Assembly (NCBI GenBank): GCA_015234045.1
Contig: JADFWU010000014.1
Coordinates: forward strand, 6,208 to 70,207
Source of the DNA: Magnetococcales bacterium
Lineage (GTDB): Bacteria > Pseudomonadota > Magnetococcia > Magnetococcales > JADFWU01
Direction: 5' to 3'
Length of the DNA stretch: 64,000 nucleotides
In this document: one piece after another, positions 27,546-35,486 of the stretch
How the letters are laid out: each line of letters starts with the position of its first letter
How positions within the stretch are numbered: the stretch's first letter is position 1
The notes under the pieces: generated by a model
Database searches by the model: none
What the model saw: only the letters and a program-made list of their open reading frames with translations
What the model was told of the DNA's origin: nothing
Position numbers and translations under genes: made by a program

Positions 27546-28302
27546 CGCCTCCCAAAAACCCCATAAGCTGAAGCAGGAAGATGAACAGGTTGATGATGTT
27601 CAAATAGAGGGTCAACGCACCCACGGTGGGCGGAATCGCCCAGGGATTGTTGCGGAGTTGTTGGGTGTCAAACAGGATCAGTGCGGAGAAAATCACCGAG
27701 CCCGCAGCGGACATGGCGAACATCAAGGCTGAAGATTGCAGAAACATGTTGACCACACCGCCAACCAGTACCGCGATGACACCGGCGAACAGGATGCCGC
27801 CCCAGCGGCTGAAATCCTTTTTTGTAGTCATGGCATAGGCGCTTAGACCGAGGAATCCACCAGCAGTCATGAAGGCGGCTTGTCCCACAACGGCGGACAT
27901 GCCTGCGTTAACGTACACGGCAATCAGTGGTCCCAAAGCGAAGCCGCTCAATCCAGTAAACAGAAACAGCGTAGCTGGATGAGGCACTTTCATGGCGAGG
28001 AATACAGCGCCAAGCTGCATGAACATAAGGACAAAGGGATGTTCATGGGCAAATGATGCCTGCATGCCGACCCAGCCAGCAGCAACGGCGAGAAACAGGC
28101 TGGCACCCAATAGGACATATACCTGTTTCAGATAGGCGATGGCTTGTTCAGCGCTGAACGCAGGGGCAAAAGCTTGATCTGTTGGGTTTTGAAAGCCTTG
28201 AAGTCGTCCTGTAGATCGTTGAGCAGCGGCCTGTTGAGCAGCGGCCTGTTGGGCCGCTGCGGCAAACGGATTTTGATTGGGAGAGTTATCCTGTTGTCTC
28301 AT
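27538..28302 (-). CDS. Bax inhibitor-1/YccA family membrane protein
   Basis: 254 residues, seven membrane helices after a cytosolic Gln/Ala-rich leader (AAAQQAAAQQAAAQR) encoded by three 15-bp repeats at 28215-28259. Family signatures: YVLLGASLFLAVAAGWVGM, FTGLSGFALGPLIAVY, ILFDTQQLRNN and the closing LNIINLFIFLLQLMGFLGG. Members include E. coli YccA (a modulator of FtsH proteolysis) and YbhL; some are calcium leak channels. First gene of the four-gene operon, with a TTTTCTCC-complement ribosome-binding site (GGAGAAAA) before the ATG. Confidence 0.9.
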   Translation of the reverse strand: MRQQDNSPNQNPFAAAAQQAAAQQAAAQRSTGRLQGFQNPTDQAFAPAFSAEQAIAYLKQVYVLLGASLFLAVAAGWVGMQASFAHEHPFVLMFMQLGAVFLAMKVPHPATLFLFTGLSGFALGPLIAVYVNAGMSAVVGQAAFMTAGGFLGLSAYAMTTKKDFSRWGGILFAGVIAVLVGGVVNMFLQSSALMFAMSAAGSVIFSALILFDTQQLRNNPWAIPPTVGALTLYLNIINLFIFLLQLMGFLGGDD

Positions 28303-28678
28303 GGTGTTTTTTCTCCTACATCTCGATATATAGTTCGAGTATCATTAACTCTGTATTGGGTTGAGTGAACAAAAGCCTCAGCCCTCCGCTTTTGTTCTCT
28401 GCCTCCGCTTTTGTCCTTTGGCTGTGACAGGCGTGAAAGCAGGTCACAGTAGGAGCATCCTGATCCGAGTCAATGGATGAGGACTGCGGTTGTTGCGAAG
28501 GGACGCGCAGGGCTTAAAGGGGGCATGAAGCACCCGACCTAACCACTATATAAGCACGAAATCTGATTTTTCAATAGATCAGACTTCCAAAAGCGCCTCT
28601 CTTACGCCATTTTGAGCAAACATGTTGGACAGTGCAATGTGTTTGAAAAGAATTTTTCTGAAAAGTTCCTGAAAAGTC
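28303..28678. other. Divergent intergenic region with a structured segment
   Basis: 376 bases between the minus-strand YbhL-like gene and the plus-strand TetR-like gene. It holds the structured segment listed separately and a 6-bp hairpin (TCTGAT / ATCAGA) at 28562-28583. No small ORF with a ribosome-binding site is convincing. Confidence 0.5.
28367..28536. ncRNA. Candidate structured RNA of unknown family
   Basis: A chain of stems in non-coding DNA: GAACAAAAGC with GCTTTTGTTC (28367-28397, perfect 10 bp); CTGTGAC with GTCACAG (28422-28449); CAGT with ACTG enclosing CATCC with GGATG (about 28447-28485); and GGGGGC with GCACCC near the end. CTCCGCTTTTGT is also directly repeated 19 bp apart. 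I cannot assign a family; 6S RNA was considered because of the size and a GGGCTTAAAGG stretch, but the match is not good enough. Strand is undecided. Confidence 0.3.
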
Positions 28679-29341
28679 ATGGCTGAGAAGAAAAAGAAGT
28701 CTAAAAAAAACACCAAAAACACACTGCGTAAAAAGAGAGGTCCTAAAACGGGCTATCGCGCTCTTGAGCGTAAGATTGATGTGCTCAAGGCGATGATGAC
28801 ATTGCTGGAGCAGGGGAACGATCAAATTAAATTTGATGCGCTGGCCAAGGCGGTGGGGCTTTCTGTTCGGGAGTTGCGTTACTCCTTCGACAGTCGCAAA
28901 TCAGTATTTCTTGCGTTGGTGGAATATATTGAAGACCATTTGATGAAACCCGTGACACAAGTTGGCTTGAGTGAGGATAATGGCCTGCTAAAGTTACGGC
29001 GTTTATTGGCGTATCATTTGCGTTTTTTGGCGGAGCATCCGGGGTTATGTCGGGTGTTTTTAGTAGATTCAGTGGTGCCCGATGTGGCGGCAGAGCGATT
29101 GCGGCTGATGTTGCGCAACTATGAACGTGATGTCGAGCAGATTGTAAAGGCAGCGCAAGCGCGTGGTGAGGTCTCTTCTGAGGTGCCGGCGGTATCGGTG
29201 GCGCGGATGTTTGTGTCGATTCTACATTCCCGCGCACTCTGGATTGTTCATCATGATCATCGTGTGCCGCCCGCGCAGGAGTGGCATGGCTTGTGGGTGG
29301 TTTTCAGCCGTGCGTTGCAGTTTGGTGTTGCTGGTAGCTAG
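28679..29341 (+). CDS. TetR-family transcriptional regulator (probable)
   Basis: 220 residues. A very lysine-rich tail (KKKKSKKNTKNTLRKKRG) precedes a helix-turn-helix of the TetR type: IKFDALAKAVGLSVRELRYSFDSRKSVFLALVEYIE. The rest is an all-helical ligand/dimer domain (LAEHPGLCRVFLVDSV, SVARMFVSILHSRALW), similar in layout to AcrR/SlmA relatives. The basic tail may add nonspecific DNA binding. It starts at ATG 28679 with no strong ribosome-binding site. Target genes unknown; the divergent YbhL-like operon is the obvious candidate. Confidence 0.78.
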   Translation: MAEKKKKSKKNTKNTLRKKRGPKTGYRALERKIDVLKAMMTLLEQGNDQIKFDALAKAVGLSVRELRYSFDSRKSVFLALVEYIEDHLMKPVTQVGLSEDNGLLKLRRLLAYHLRFLAEHPGLCRVFLVDSVVPDVAAERLRLMLRNYERDVEQIVKAAQARGEVSSEVPAVSVARMFVSILHSRALWIVHHDHRVPPAQEWHGLWVVFSRALQFGVAGS

Positions 29342-29458
29342 TCTGTTGCGGAACTGTTGTCGTCTTTGTTTTGTCATACTTGTGAAACAGTGGAAAATCC
29401 GGTAATCTGTCGGAAAAAATAAACTGTTATCCTCAGATATCAATGTGAGGCTTTAACC

Positions 29459-30331
29459 ATGTTTGAGGGTGTTTTATCAGCTCTGATCACCCCTTTTAAG
29501 GAAGATCGTCTGGATGTAGAGGCGCTTGAGCGCCTGATTGAGTTCCAGATTGATGGCGGTATTCATGGCATTGTTCCTTGTGGAACAACCGGTGAATCGG
29601 CCACGCTGACCCATGCTGAACATAAGGATGTGATTGGCCGCACCGTGGAGATCGTAAACGGGCGTGTGCCTGTGATCGCGGGAACCGGTTCCAATTCGGT
29701 GGCTGAGTCTATTGAACTGACTCGGGCTGCCAAAGAGTTGGGAGCAGATGGTGCGTTGCTCATAACGCCATACTATAATAAGCCCACTCAGGAAGGCCTG
29801 TTTCAGCATTACCAGGCCGTATCGGCTGCGGTTGATATTCCTCTGGTGCTCTATAATGTCCCCGGTCGGACCGCTGTGGATATGCAGGCGCATACTGTGG
29901 CGCGACTTTGTGGTATCGACAATATCGTTGGTGTGAAGGAAGCGACTGCCAGTATGGAACGGGCCTCCGAGATCCGTATTCTGTGCGGTAAAGAGTTTGC
30001 TCTGATCTCTGGTGATGATGCGACGTTCCTGCCTTTTCTTTCGGTAGGTGGCACGGGTGTTATCTCCGTATCGGCCAATGTGGCACCGAAACAGATGGTT
30101 TCAATTTGGGATCACTGGCATGCCGGGCGTTTGGATGAGGCGCGGTTGGCTCACGAGACGCTGTTGGAATTGAATCAGCGTCTGTTTTGCGAAACCAGTC
30201 CGATTCCGGTCAAATCCGTAGCCAGTTGGATGGGGCTGTGTGATGGTTCATTACGACTGCCTTTGACAACGCTTTCGGAAGAGCATTTTGAGCCGCTTCG
30301 TCGCACGGTGACACGGTTAGGGCTTTTATGA
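29459..30331 (+). CDS. dapA: 4-hydroxy-tetrahydrodipicolinate synthase
   Basis: Cytosolic aldolase joining pyruvate and aspartate semialdehyde, the first step specific to lysine and diaminopimelate synthesis. 290 residues, normal length. Active-site Tyr132 in VLYNVPGRT, Schiff-base Lys160 in GVKEATAS and the GTTGESATL loop are all present. GAGG precedes the ATG. In many alphaproteobacteria dapA is followed by smpB; here two cytochrome c genes lie between them. Confidence 0.96.
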   Translation: MFEGVLSALITPFKEDRLDVEALERLIEFQIDGGIHGIVPCGTTGESATLTHAEHKDVIGRTVEIVNGRVPVIAGTGSNSVAESIELTRAAKELGADGALLITPYYNKPTQEGLFQHYQAVSAAVDIPLVLYNVPGRTAVDMQAHTVARLCGIDNIVGVKEATASMERASEIRILCGKEFALISGDDATFLPFLSVGGTGVISVSANVAPKQMVSIWDHWHAGRLDEARLAHETLLELNQRLFCETSPIPVKSVASWMGLCDGSLRLPLTTLSEEHFEPLRRTVTRLGLL

Positions 30332-30496
30332 TCCACTTGATCACAGAAATCTGATATGATTCTGTGTGAGCGTTGTATCATGAGAAAATGATTGGGACGG
30401 TGGAAGCGCTTTTTCCACTTGGATGATGTTTAGGTGCATACTGTATCTTTTTGGACGAAATCGTCTATATTTTCTTCTGCATAGGAGACACTTTCA

Positions 30497-30859
30497 ATGA
30501 AGAAAACCCTGATGTTGGCTGTGGCTTTAGCGTTTACAATGTCTGCTGGCTACTCCCATGCGGATGGTGCCAAACTGGCCAAGCGTAAATGCGGTACTTG
30601 TCATGATCTGAGTGACAAACAAAAGAAAAAAGTTGGTCCGCCTCTGTGGGGTGTGGCTGGTCGTCCTGTCGCTTCGGTTGAAGGCTTCAAGTATTCAGGC
30701 CCTATGCAGGACAAGGGCGGCGTTTGGGATGATGCTAATCTGGATGCGTTCCTGACAAAGCCAGCTACGGCTGTACGTAAGACCAAAATGAAATTCGCCG
30801 GTCTTAAAAAGGATGATGAGCGTGCTGCGGTAATCGAATATCTGCACACACTCAAGTAG
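30497..30859 (+). CDS. Class I cytochrome c, small soluble
   Basis: 120 residues. Signal peptide about 1-22 (MKKTLMLAVALAFTMSAGYSHA). Haem motif CGTCH at 32-36, conserved GPPLWGVAGRP, GFKYSG and distal Met98 in KTKMKFAG; the end is YLHTLK. This is the classic cytochrome c2/c552-like fold, an electron shuttle between membrane complexes. AGGAG lies before the ATG and a strong terminator follows, so it is a monocistronic unit. The second domain of the next cytochrome is a clear paralogue. Confidence 0.93.
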   Translation: MKKTLMLAVALAFTMSAGYSHADGAKLAKRKCGTCHDLSDKQKKKVGPPLWGVAGRPVASVEGFKYSGPMQDKGGVWDDANLDAFLTKPATAVRKTKMKFAGLKKDDERAAVIEYLHTLK

Positions 30860-30876
30860 ATTGCTTTGATGTTATG

Positions 30877-30904
30877 GAAAAGGCGGCCTTGGCCGCCTTT
30901 TTTG
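30877..30904 (+). terminator. Rho-independent terminator of the cytochrome c gene
   Basis: AAAAGGCGGCC-TT-GGCCGCCTTTTTT, a perfect GC-rich stem followed by a T-run, 18 bases after the stop. Confidence 0.93.
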
Positions 30905-30956
30905 TTTCTGATTATGAAAAGTTACTGAGAGAGTTTTTATGGTTAAGGGTGTTCTG

Positions 30957-31112
30957 TAACGGATTCGCCTAAGAATTGAATGGTCAGTTGTTCCGGTCCT
31001 GGTGATGTTTTTGCTCTGATGATCTGTTTCGCCTATCAAAAGTGGTGCAAGAACATCACCAGGACCACCATTCAGATGGGTAGAGATTGTCTGGTTTTGA
31101 GCCGAAATGACG
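30957..31112. repeat. Palindromic hairpin element, copy B
   Basis: Second copy of the element at 8374-8534. Arms at 30995-31014 and 31047-31066 match with one mismatch, and where copy A has AGCCC/GGGCT this copy has GGTCC/GGACC, so both sides changed together. The outer flanks (GGATTCGCC and GCCGAAATGAC) also align with copy A. It occupies most of the 320-bp gap between the two cytochrome genes; the rest holds the terminator and the TTG-start upstream region. Confidence 0.75.
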
Positions 31113-31179
31113 ATACTGCAAGAGTGGGCGAGTCTTATGTCAAGTCTAGCTTGAGAAGTTATAAATTCAGGGGTGCAGA

Positions 31180-32028
31180 TTGAAACGCCGGAATAAAAAC
31201 TTCATACTTCTGTTTGGGGTCGTGGTTGCATTGATCTTTTTCTTTTTTACTCAAGGAAGAGATCTGCTTAATCCGAAAGCCCAAAAATCAGACACACATC
31301 AGCGACAGAGCGAAGAGAATTCTCTTGTAGCTCAAGGACGTCAGTTGGCGCGGGCCTGTATGGCTTGTCATGATTTCAAGTCATCCAAGAGGATGATGGT
31401 GGGGCCGCCATTGTGGAATATCTATCACATGCCTGCCGCCCAAGTGCCGGATTTTGTATATTCCCGTGCCCATAAAGATAAAGCGAAAAGCGGTTGCCTT
31501 GTGTGGAATGAGTCCAATCTGGATCGTTACCTGGATAGCCCCAGGACATTTATTCCTGGTAATCGGATGGCTTTCTCCGGTATGCACAATAAGACAGACC
31601 GGCGTGCGCTGATCGCATTTATCAAAACCATGCGTGATGATCGGGGTATGTTGGCTTCATTGCCGCCTGAATCAGAACAGATGAATATTTTGCGTATGAG
31701 TGCCTCTGAGCCTGCTTTGATGGCTCAAGGTGCAGCGGAGAGCAGGCGTTGTGTGGCGTGCCATGATCTCAGCCAAGCTAAGAAAAATGGTGTTGGGCCG
31801 CATCTTTGGGGCATTGTCGGACGCGGTGTTGCCAATGTTGATGGATTTTGTTACTCCAAACCACTGTTGAAAAAGGCAGCTGTCAATCACGTTTGGGATG
31901 ATGCGGCGCTGTTTGTTTTTCTAAAAGAGGCGCATGCGTATCAGCCGGGAAGTGGGTTGCGGTTTGAAGGTATTGAAAACAAAGAAGTGCGTGCAGGATT
32001 GGTTGGCTACTTGAGGACACTGCAATAG
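31180..32028 (+). CDS. Membrane-anchored diheme cytochrome c
   Basis: 282 residues: an N-terminal anchor (FILLFGVVVALIFFFF), then two cytochrome c domains with CMACH at 60-64 and CVACH at 191-195. Domain 1 keeps a likely distal Met in GNRMAFSG; domain 2, closely related to the preceding cytochrome c, has SGLRFEG where the ligand Met should be. Haem 2 may thus have a different or open distal site. Start is TTG at 31180 with AGGGGTG upstream; the first ATG downstream would remove the anchor and part of the haem site. It abuts smpB with no gap. Confidence 0.85.
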   Translation: MKRRNKNFILLFGVVVALIFFFFTQGRDLLNPKAQKSDTHQRQSEENSLVAQGRQLARACMACHDFKSSKRMMVGPPLWNIYHMPAAQVPDFVYSRAHKDKAKSGCLVWNESNLDRYLDSPRTFIPGNRMAFSGMHNKTDRRALIAFIKTMRDDRGMLASLPPESEQMNILRMSASEPALMAQGAAESRRCVACHDLSQAKKNGVGPHLWGIVGRGVANVDGFCYSKPLLKKAAVNHVWDDAALFVFLKEAHAYQPGSGLRFEGIENKEVRAGLVGYLRTLQ

Positions 32029-32484
32029 ATGTCTATTAAAATCATTACAAAAAATCGCAAAGCGCGATACAACTACGAGATTATCGAGAAGATAGAGGCT
32101 GGTGTGCAGTTGTATGGCACTGAAGTCAAATCTATTCGTACCGGACGCATGAGTGTGAATGAGGCGTACGCGGTGGTGACGCGCAATGAGTTGTTTCTGC
32201 TCAATGCCAATATTCCCGAGTACAATTTCGGCAATATCAATAACCATGATGCGTTTCGTTCGCGTAAGTTGCTGGTTCATAAGGGTGAATTGCGTCGGTT
32301 GATCGGTATTACCAAAGAGAAGGGGATGGCGTTGATTCCCATGGCTGTTTATTGGAAAGGGCCATGGGTGAAGGTGGAAGTTGGTATTGGTAAAGGTAAA
32401 AAACTGTTCGATAAACGCCAGTCCACCAAGGATCGTGAGTGGGGTCGAGAAAAACAACGCCTGATGAAACAGGATTTTTCGTAG
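32029..32484 (+). CDS. smpB: SsrA-binding protein
   Basis: 151-residue tmRNA-binding protein essential for trans-translation rescue of stalled ribosomes. Family motifs: NRKARYNYEIIEKIEAGVQLYG-type start, TEVKSIRTGRMSVNEAY, and the C-terminal KKLFDKRQSTKDREW tail that inserts into the ribosome. The ATG follows the stop of the diheme cytochrome directly, with GAGGA inside that gene's end, so translation is coupled. Confidence 0.97.
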   Translation: MSIKIITKNRKARYNYEIIEKIEAGVQLYGTEVKSIRTGRMSVNEAYAVVTRNELFLLNANIPEYNFGNINNHDAFRSRKLLVHKGELRRLIGITKEKGMALIPMAVYWKGPWVKVEVGIGKGKKLFDKRQSTKDREWGREKQRLMKQDFS

Positions 32485-32495
32485 AGGGTGAGCGG

Positions 32496-33431
32496 ATGCG
32501 GGTCGTCCTGGCTGAACCAAGAGGATTTTGTGCGGGTGTGGATCGCGCCATTGCTATTGTGGATCGTGCGTTAGAGAAGTTTGGTGCGCCCATCTATGTA
32601 CGCCATGAGATTGTTCACAACCGCCATGTGGTAGAAGGGTTGCGTGTAAAAGGTGCTGTATTTGTTGATGAATTGGATGATGTGCCGGATGGTGAGACGG
32701 TGATCTACTCTGCACATGGTGTTTCCAAAGCGGTTCAGGAGGAGGGCGCATCGCGTCCGTTGCGGGTATTGGATGCTACCTGTCCGTTGGTTTCCAAGGT
32801 GCATCGTGAGGCGATTCGTTTGGATCAGGAAGGGTATCAGGTGATCCTGATTGGTCATAAGGGACACCCTGAGGTTGAGGGAACCATCGGGCACCTACCT
32901 CAAGGGCGGGTTGCCGTGGTGTCGGATGGAGATGAAGTTGCGGTATTGCCAGACGCTTCAAGTGATTTGGTGGCATATATTACCCAGACCACCTTATCCG
33001 TTGATGAAACGGCGGAGACTGTGTCCGCTTTGGGAAAACGTTTTCCAGGTATTCGCGGACCGGATCGTGAGGATATCTGCTATGCCACTCAAAACCGTCA
33101 AAATGCGGTAAAGGCGCTGGCTGAGCAGTGTGATTTGATTTTAGTCTTGGGTGCGCCCAACTCCAGCAACTCCAATCGCCTGCGTGAAGTTGCCGAACGG
33201 GCCGGAACGGATGCCAAGTTGATTGAGTCGGCAGCGGATGTGGAAACGGCTTGGCTGACCGGTGTAAACTGCCTGGGCATCACGGCTGGAGCTTCCGCGC
33301 CGGAGAATCTGGTCAATGAGTTGTTGGACTTTCTCAAAGATCGTATCAGTGCAACCGAGGTGCTTTCTGTCAGTCAGGAGTTGATGAGTTTCCCGCTACC
33401 AAAAGAGTTGCAGGATTGGGCTGAGTTCTGA
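32496..33431 (+). CDS. ispH: 4-hydroxy-3-methylbut-2-enyl diphosphate reductase
   Basis: Last enzyme of the MEP isoprenoid pathway, an iron-sulfur protein making IPP and DMAPP. 311 residues. Three cluster cysteines are visible: Cys12 in EPRGFCAGVDRA, DATCPLVSKVH and VNCLGITAGASAPENLV; also the HEIVHN and IGHKGHPEVEGT motifs. ATG at 32496 with GAGGGTG upstream is chosen over an upstream in-frame start at 32439 that overlaps smpB. Gap to smpB is 11 bp, likely one transcript. Confidence 0.96.
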   Translation: MRVVLAEPRGFCAGVDRAIAIVDRALEKFGAPIYVRHEIVHNRHVVEGLRVKGAVFVDELDDVPDGETVIYSAHGVSKAVQEEGASRPLRVLDATCPLVSKVHREAIRLDQEGYQVILIGHKGHPEVEGTIGHLPQGRVAVVSDGDEVAVLPDASSDLVAYITQTTLSVDETAETVSALGKRFPGIRGPDREDICYATQNRQNAVKALAEQCDLILVLGAPNSSNSNRLREVAERAGTDAKLIESAADVETAWLTGVNCLGITAGASAPENLVNELLDFLKDRISATEVLSVSQELMSFPLPKELQDWAEF

Positions 33432-33442
33432 TTTATATATGA

Positions 33443-33520
33443 ATTACGCAATTGTCAGTTGAAACAGCCATCAAAGTGTGCAATGTCATTCCCGCCTCCT
33501 ATCCCTGCCGAATATCCAAT
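33443..33520. repeat. Decayed small repeat, TTACGCA-type end plus REP-like fragment
   Basis: ATTACGCAATTGTCAGTT followed by GAAACAG closely matches the stretch at 63880-63904, and the TTACGCAGTTG end is also seen at 53099. Right after it lies GTCATTCCCGCC, like the palindrome at 8291. This suggests remnants of the same small mobile repeats. No gene here. Confidence 0.45.
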
Positions 33521-33545
33521 CCGTCCATGTTTTTGACTATGCCTC

Positions 33546-33576
33546 TTTTGCCCTTTTGCCCTTTTGCCCTTTTGCA
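33546..33576. repeat. 8-bp tandem repeat TTTTGCCC
   Basis: About 3.7 perfect copies of TTTTGCCC in the ispH-flagellin gap. A simple sequence repeat prone to slippage; no function is evident because it is outside any gene and beyond the flagellin terminator. Confidence 0.85.
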
Positions 33577-33589
33577 GTATGTGTAAAAA

Positions 33590-33625
33590 CAAAAAAACCG
33601 CCCCTCATCCATGAGGTGGCGGTTA
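33590..33625 (-). terminator. Flagellin operon terminator
   Basis: On the minus strand AACCGCC..CTCAT-GG-ATGAG..GGCGGTTTTTTTG forms a strong hairpin with a T-run. A second stem (CTGATCTGAAC / GTTCAGATCAG, 33635-33665) lies between it and the last flagellin stop, perhaps protecting the mRNA end. Confidence 0.8.
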
Positions 33626-33698
33626 TAAAGGCCGCTGATCTGAACGGGGAAGATGTTCAGATCAGGTACAGCAAGCTCGTGAACTATCAGCGCCCTGA

Positions 33699-34517
33699 TT
33701 AGTTCAACAAGAGAAGAGCAAGTTGCGGTTGCTGATTGGCTTGAGCCAAAACAGCGGTGCCCGCTTGCTGGAGAATCGCATTCCTGGTCAGGTTGCTTGT
33801 CTCCGTAGCAATATCAGCATCCATGATCCGGGAACGCGCAGCTTCAGTGTTCTCGGAAATGTTGCTCAAACTGGCAATGGCCGATTCCATGCGGTTCTGA
33901 ACCGCACCCAACGTGGCGCGAATGTCAGAAACGCTGGCAATAGCAGAGTCCAGCGTGGTGATTGCAGTATTAGCTACCGTTTGTTGGGAAATGTTAACCG
34001 CGTTAACGCCAAGATCCGTTGCTGACGCACTGTCGATTGTCATGGCAATGGTTTGGCCAGCGTCTGGGCCGACCTGGATCTTGTTTGCGTTAATGCCACC
34101 GAGCAACAACGTTTTGTCGTTGAATTCGGTGTCACTGGCAATACGGGCCACTTCGGAAATCAGCTCGTCCAGTTCCGTCTGGAGATCTTGCCGATCACTG
34201 GTGGTATAGGTGTCACTGGCAGCTTGCACAGCCAGTTCACGCATCCGCTGCAAGGCGCTTTCGGTCTCATCCAGAGCACCGTCAGCAACTTGAACCAGAG
34301 AAATCGCGTCATTAGCGTTGCGAATCGCCTGGTTGGTGCCACGAATTTGAGCGGTCATCTTGCCAGCGATGGAAAGACCAGCCGCATCATCCGCAGCAGA
34401 GTTCACGCGCAGACCAGAGGAGAGACGCGCAAACGTCTTGCCCAGCTGGTTGGTGGACTCATTGAGATGACGACGCGCGGTTAGGGCGGCGATATTACCA
34501 TTGATTGAGAGAGCCAT
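33699..34517 (-). CDS. fliC: Flagellin (third of three)
   Basis: 272-residue flagellar filament protein. N-terminal domain: SINGNIAALTARRHLN, KTFARLSSGLRVNSAADDAAGL, GTNQAIRNANDAISLVQVADGAL. C-terminal domain: RATLGAVQNRMESAIASL and AQANQQPQLALLLLN. The central part is very short, so only the D0/D1 core is present and the variable outer domains are missing. AGGAG precedes the ATG. 61 bp downstream of the second flagellin on the same strand, before two hairpins. Part of a tandem family; subunits may occupy different filament segments. Confidence 0.95.
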   Translation of the reverse strand: MALSINGNIAALTARRHLNESTNQLGKTFARLSSGLRVNSAADDAAGLSIAGKMTAQIRGTNQAIRNANDAISLVQVADGALDETESALQRMRELAVQAASDTYTTSDRQDLQTELDELISEVARIASDTEFNDKTLLLGGINANKIQVGPDAGQTIAMTIDSASATDLGVNAVNISQQTVANTAITTLDSAIASVSDIRATLGAVQNRMESAIASLSNISENTEAARSRIMDADIATETSNLTRNAILQQAGTAVLAQANQQPQLALLLLN

Positions 34518-34578
34518 CTTTATTCTCCTGAAACAATTTGTTTCCTGTTTCTAAACTGTTGACCATCAAGCCTGTCAG

Positions 34579-35454
34579 TTACCGCAATAGCATGAGTGCC
34601 AATTGAGGTTGCTGATTGGCTTGAGCCAGAACCGCTGTGCCTGCTTGTTGCAGGATAGAGTTTCTGGTCAAATTGCTGGTCTCTTCAGCAATATCTGCAT
34701 CCATAATCCGGGAACGCGCTGATTCAGTGTTTTCAGACATGTTGGTCAAGCTGGAAGCAGCTGATTCCAATCGATTTTGGGTCGCGCCAAGCGTGGCCCG
34801 AATGTCCGAAATACTCGCGATAGCTGTATCCAGAGTCGTGATGGCTGAGGCGGCAAATGAAGCGCCGGTCTCCGCACCCGTAGCACTGAAATGTAGATTC
34901 GTTCCGTCGAGTAGAATGCCTACTGTTGAGGCCGCAGCTGCATTGATGGTCAAATCAATGGTTTGCCCTGCGTCCGCACCGATCATGAACTTGAAGGCTG
35001 TTGTGCCAGCGGTGCTGTATCCACCTGCCGCACTGCCGCCAAGTAAATTTTGTCCGTTGAACTCCGTGTCTGCCGAAATCCGGTTGATCTCGGAGATGAG
35101 CTGATGAAGCTCTGTCTGGAGGTCTGAACGGTCACTTGTTGTCAACGTGTCGCTGGCCGCCTGAACGGACAGTTCCCGCATGCGCTGAAGCGCACTCGTG
35201 GTCTCTTCCAGAGCACCATCCGCAACTTGAATCAATGAAATCGCATCATTGGTGTTGCGAACAGCCTGGTTGGCACCGCGAATTTGGGCAGTCATCTTGG
35301 AGGCGATGGACAGTCCTGCCGCATCGTCCGCCGCTGAATTGACCCGAAGCCCGGACGAAAGCCGTGCAAAGGTCTTGCCCAAGGAACTGGTAGCATTGCT
35401 CAGATTGCGCCGTGCGGAGAGCGACGTGATATTTGAATTAATGGAGAGAGACAT
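34579..35454 (-). CDS. fliC: Flagellin (second of three)
   Basis: 291-residue flagellin, the longest of the three. It shares SSGLRVNSAADDAAGLSIA and SRIMDADIAEETSNLTRNS with its neighbours but has a larger middle segment (GGSAAGGYSTAGTTAF and a Gly/Thr-rich stretch) and ends in LALMLLR instead of LALLLLN. It is the most divergent copy (SARRNLSNATSSLG). AGGAGAA before the ATG. 32 bp after the first flagellin stop, so the genes are probably transcribed together. Confidence 0.95.
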   Translation of the reverse strand: MSLSINSNITSLSARRNLSNATSSLGKTFARLSSGLRVNSAADDAAGLSIASKMTAQIRGANQAVRNTNDAISLIQVADGALEETTSALQRMRELSVQAASDTLTTSDRSDLQTELHQLISEINRISADTEFNGQNLLGGSAAGGYSTAGTTAFKFMIGADAGQTIDLTINAAAASTVGILLDGTNLHFSATGAETGASFAASAITTLDTAIASISDIRATLGATQNRLESAASSLTNMSENTESARSRIMDADIAEETSNLTRNSILQQAGTAVLAQANQQPQLALMLLR

Positions 35455-35486
35455 ACTGTTCTCCTGTCACCTTATCGCTAAACCGC

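Noticed and set aside
28303-28678. 6S RNA, tmRNA, SRP RNA or RNase P RNA in the gap
   Set aside because: Signature sequences of tmRNA, SRP and RNase P are absent; the 6S resemblance is too weak to name, so it is kept only as an unassigned structured segment.
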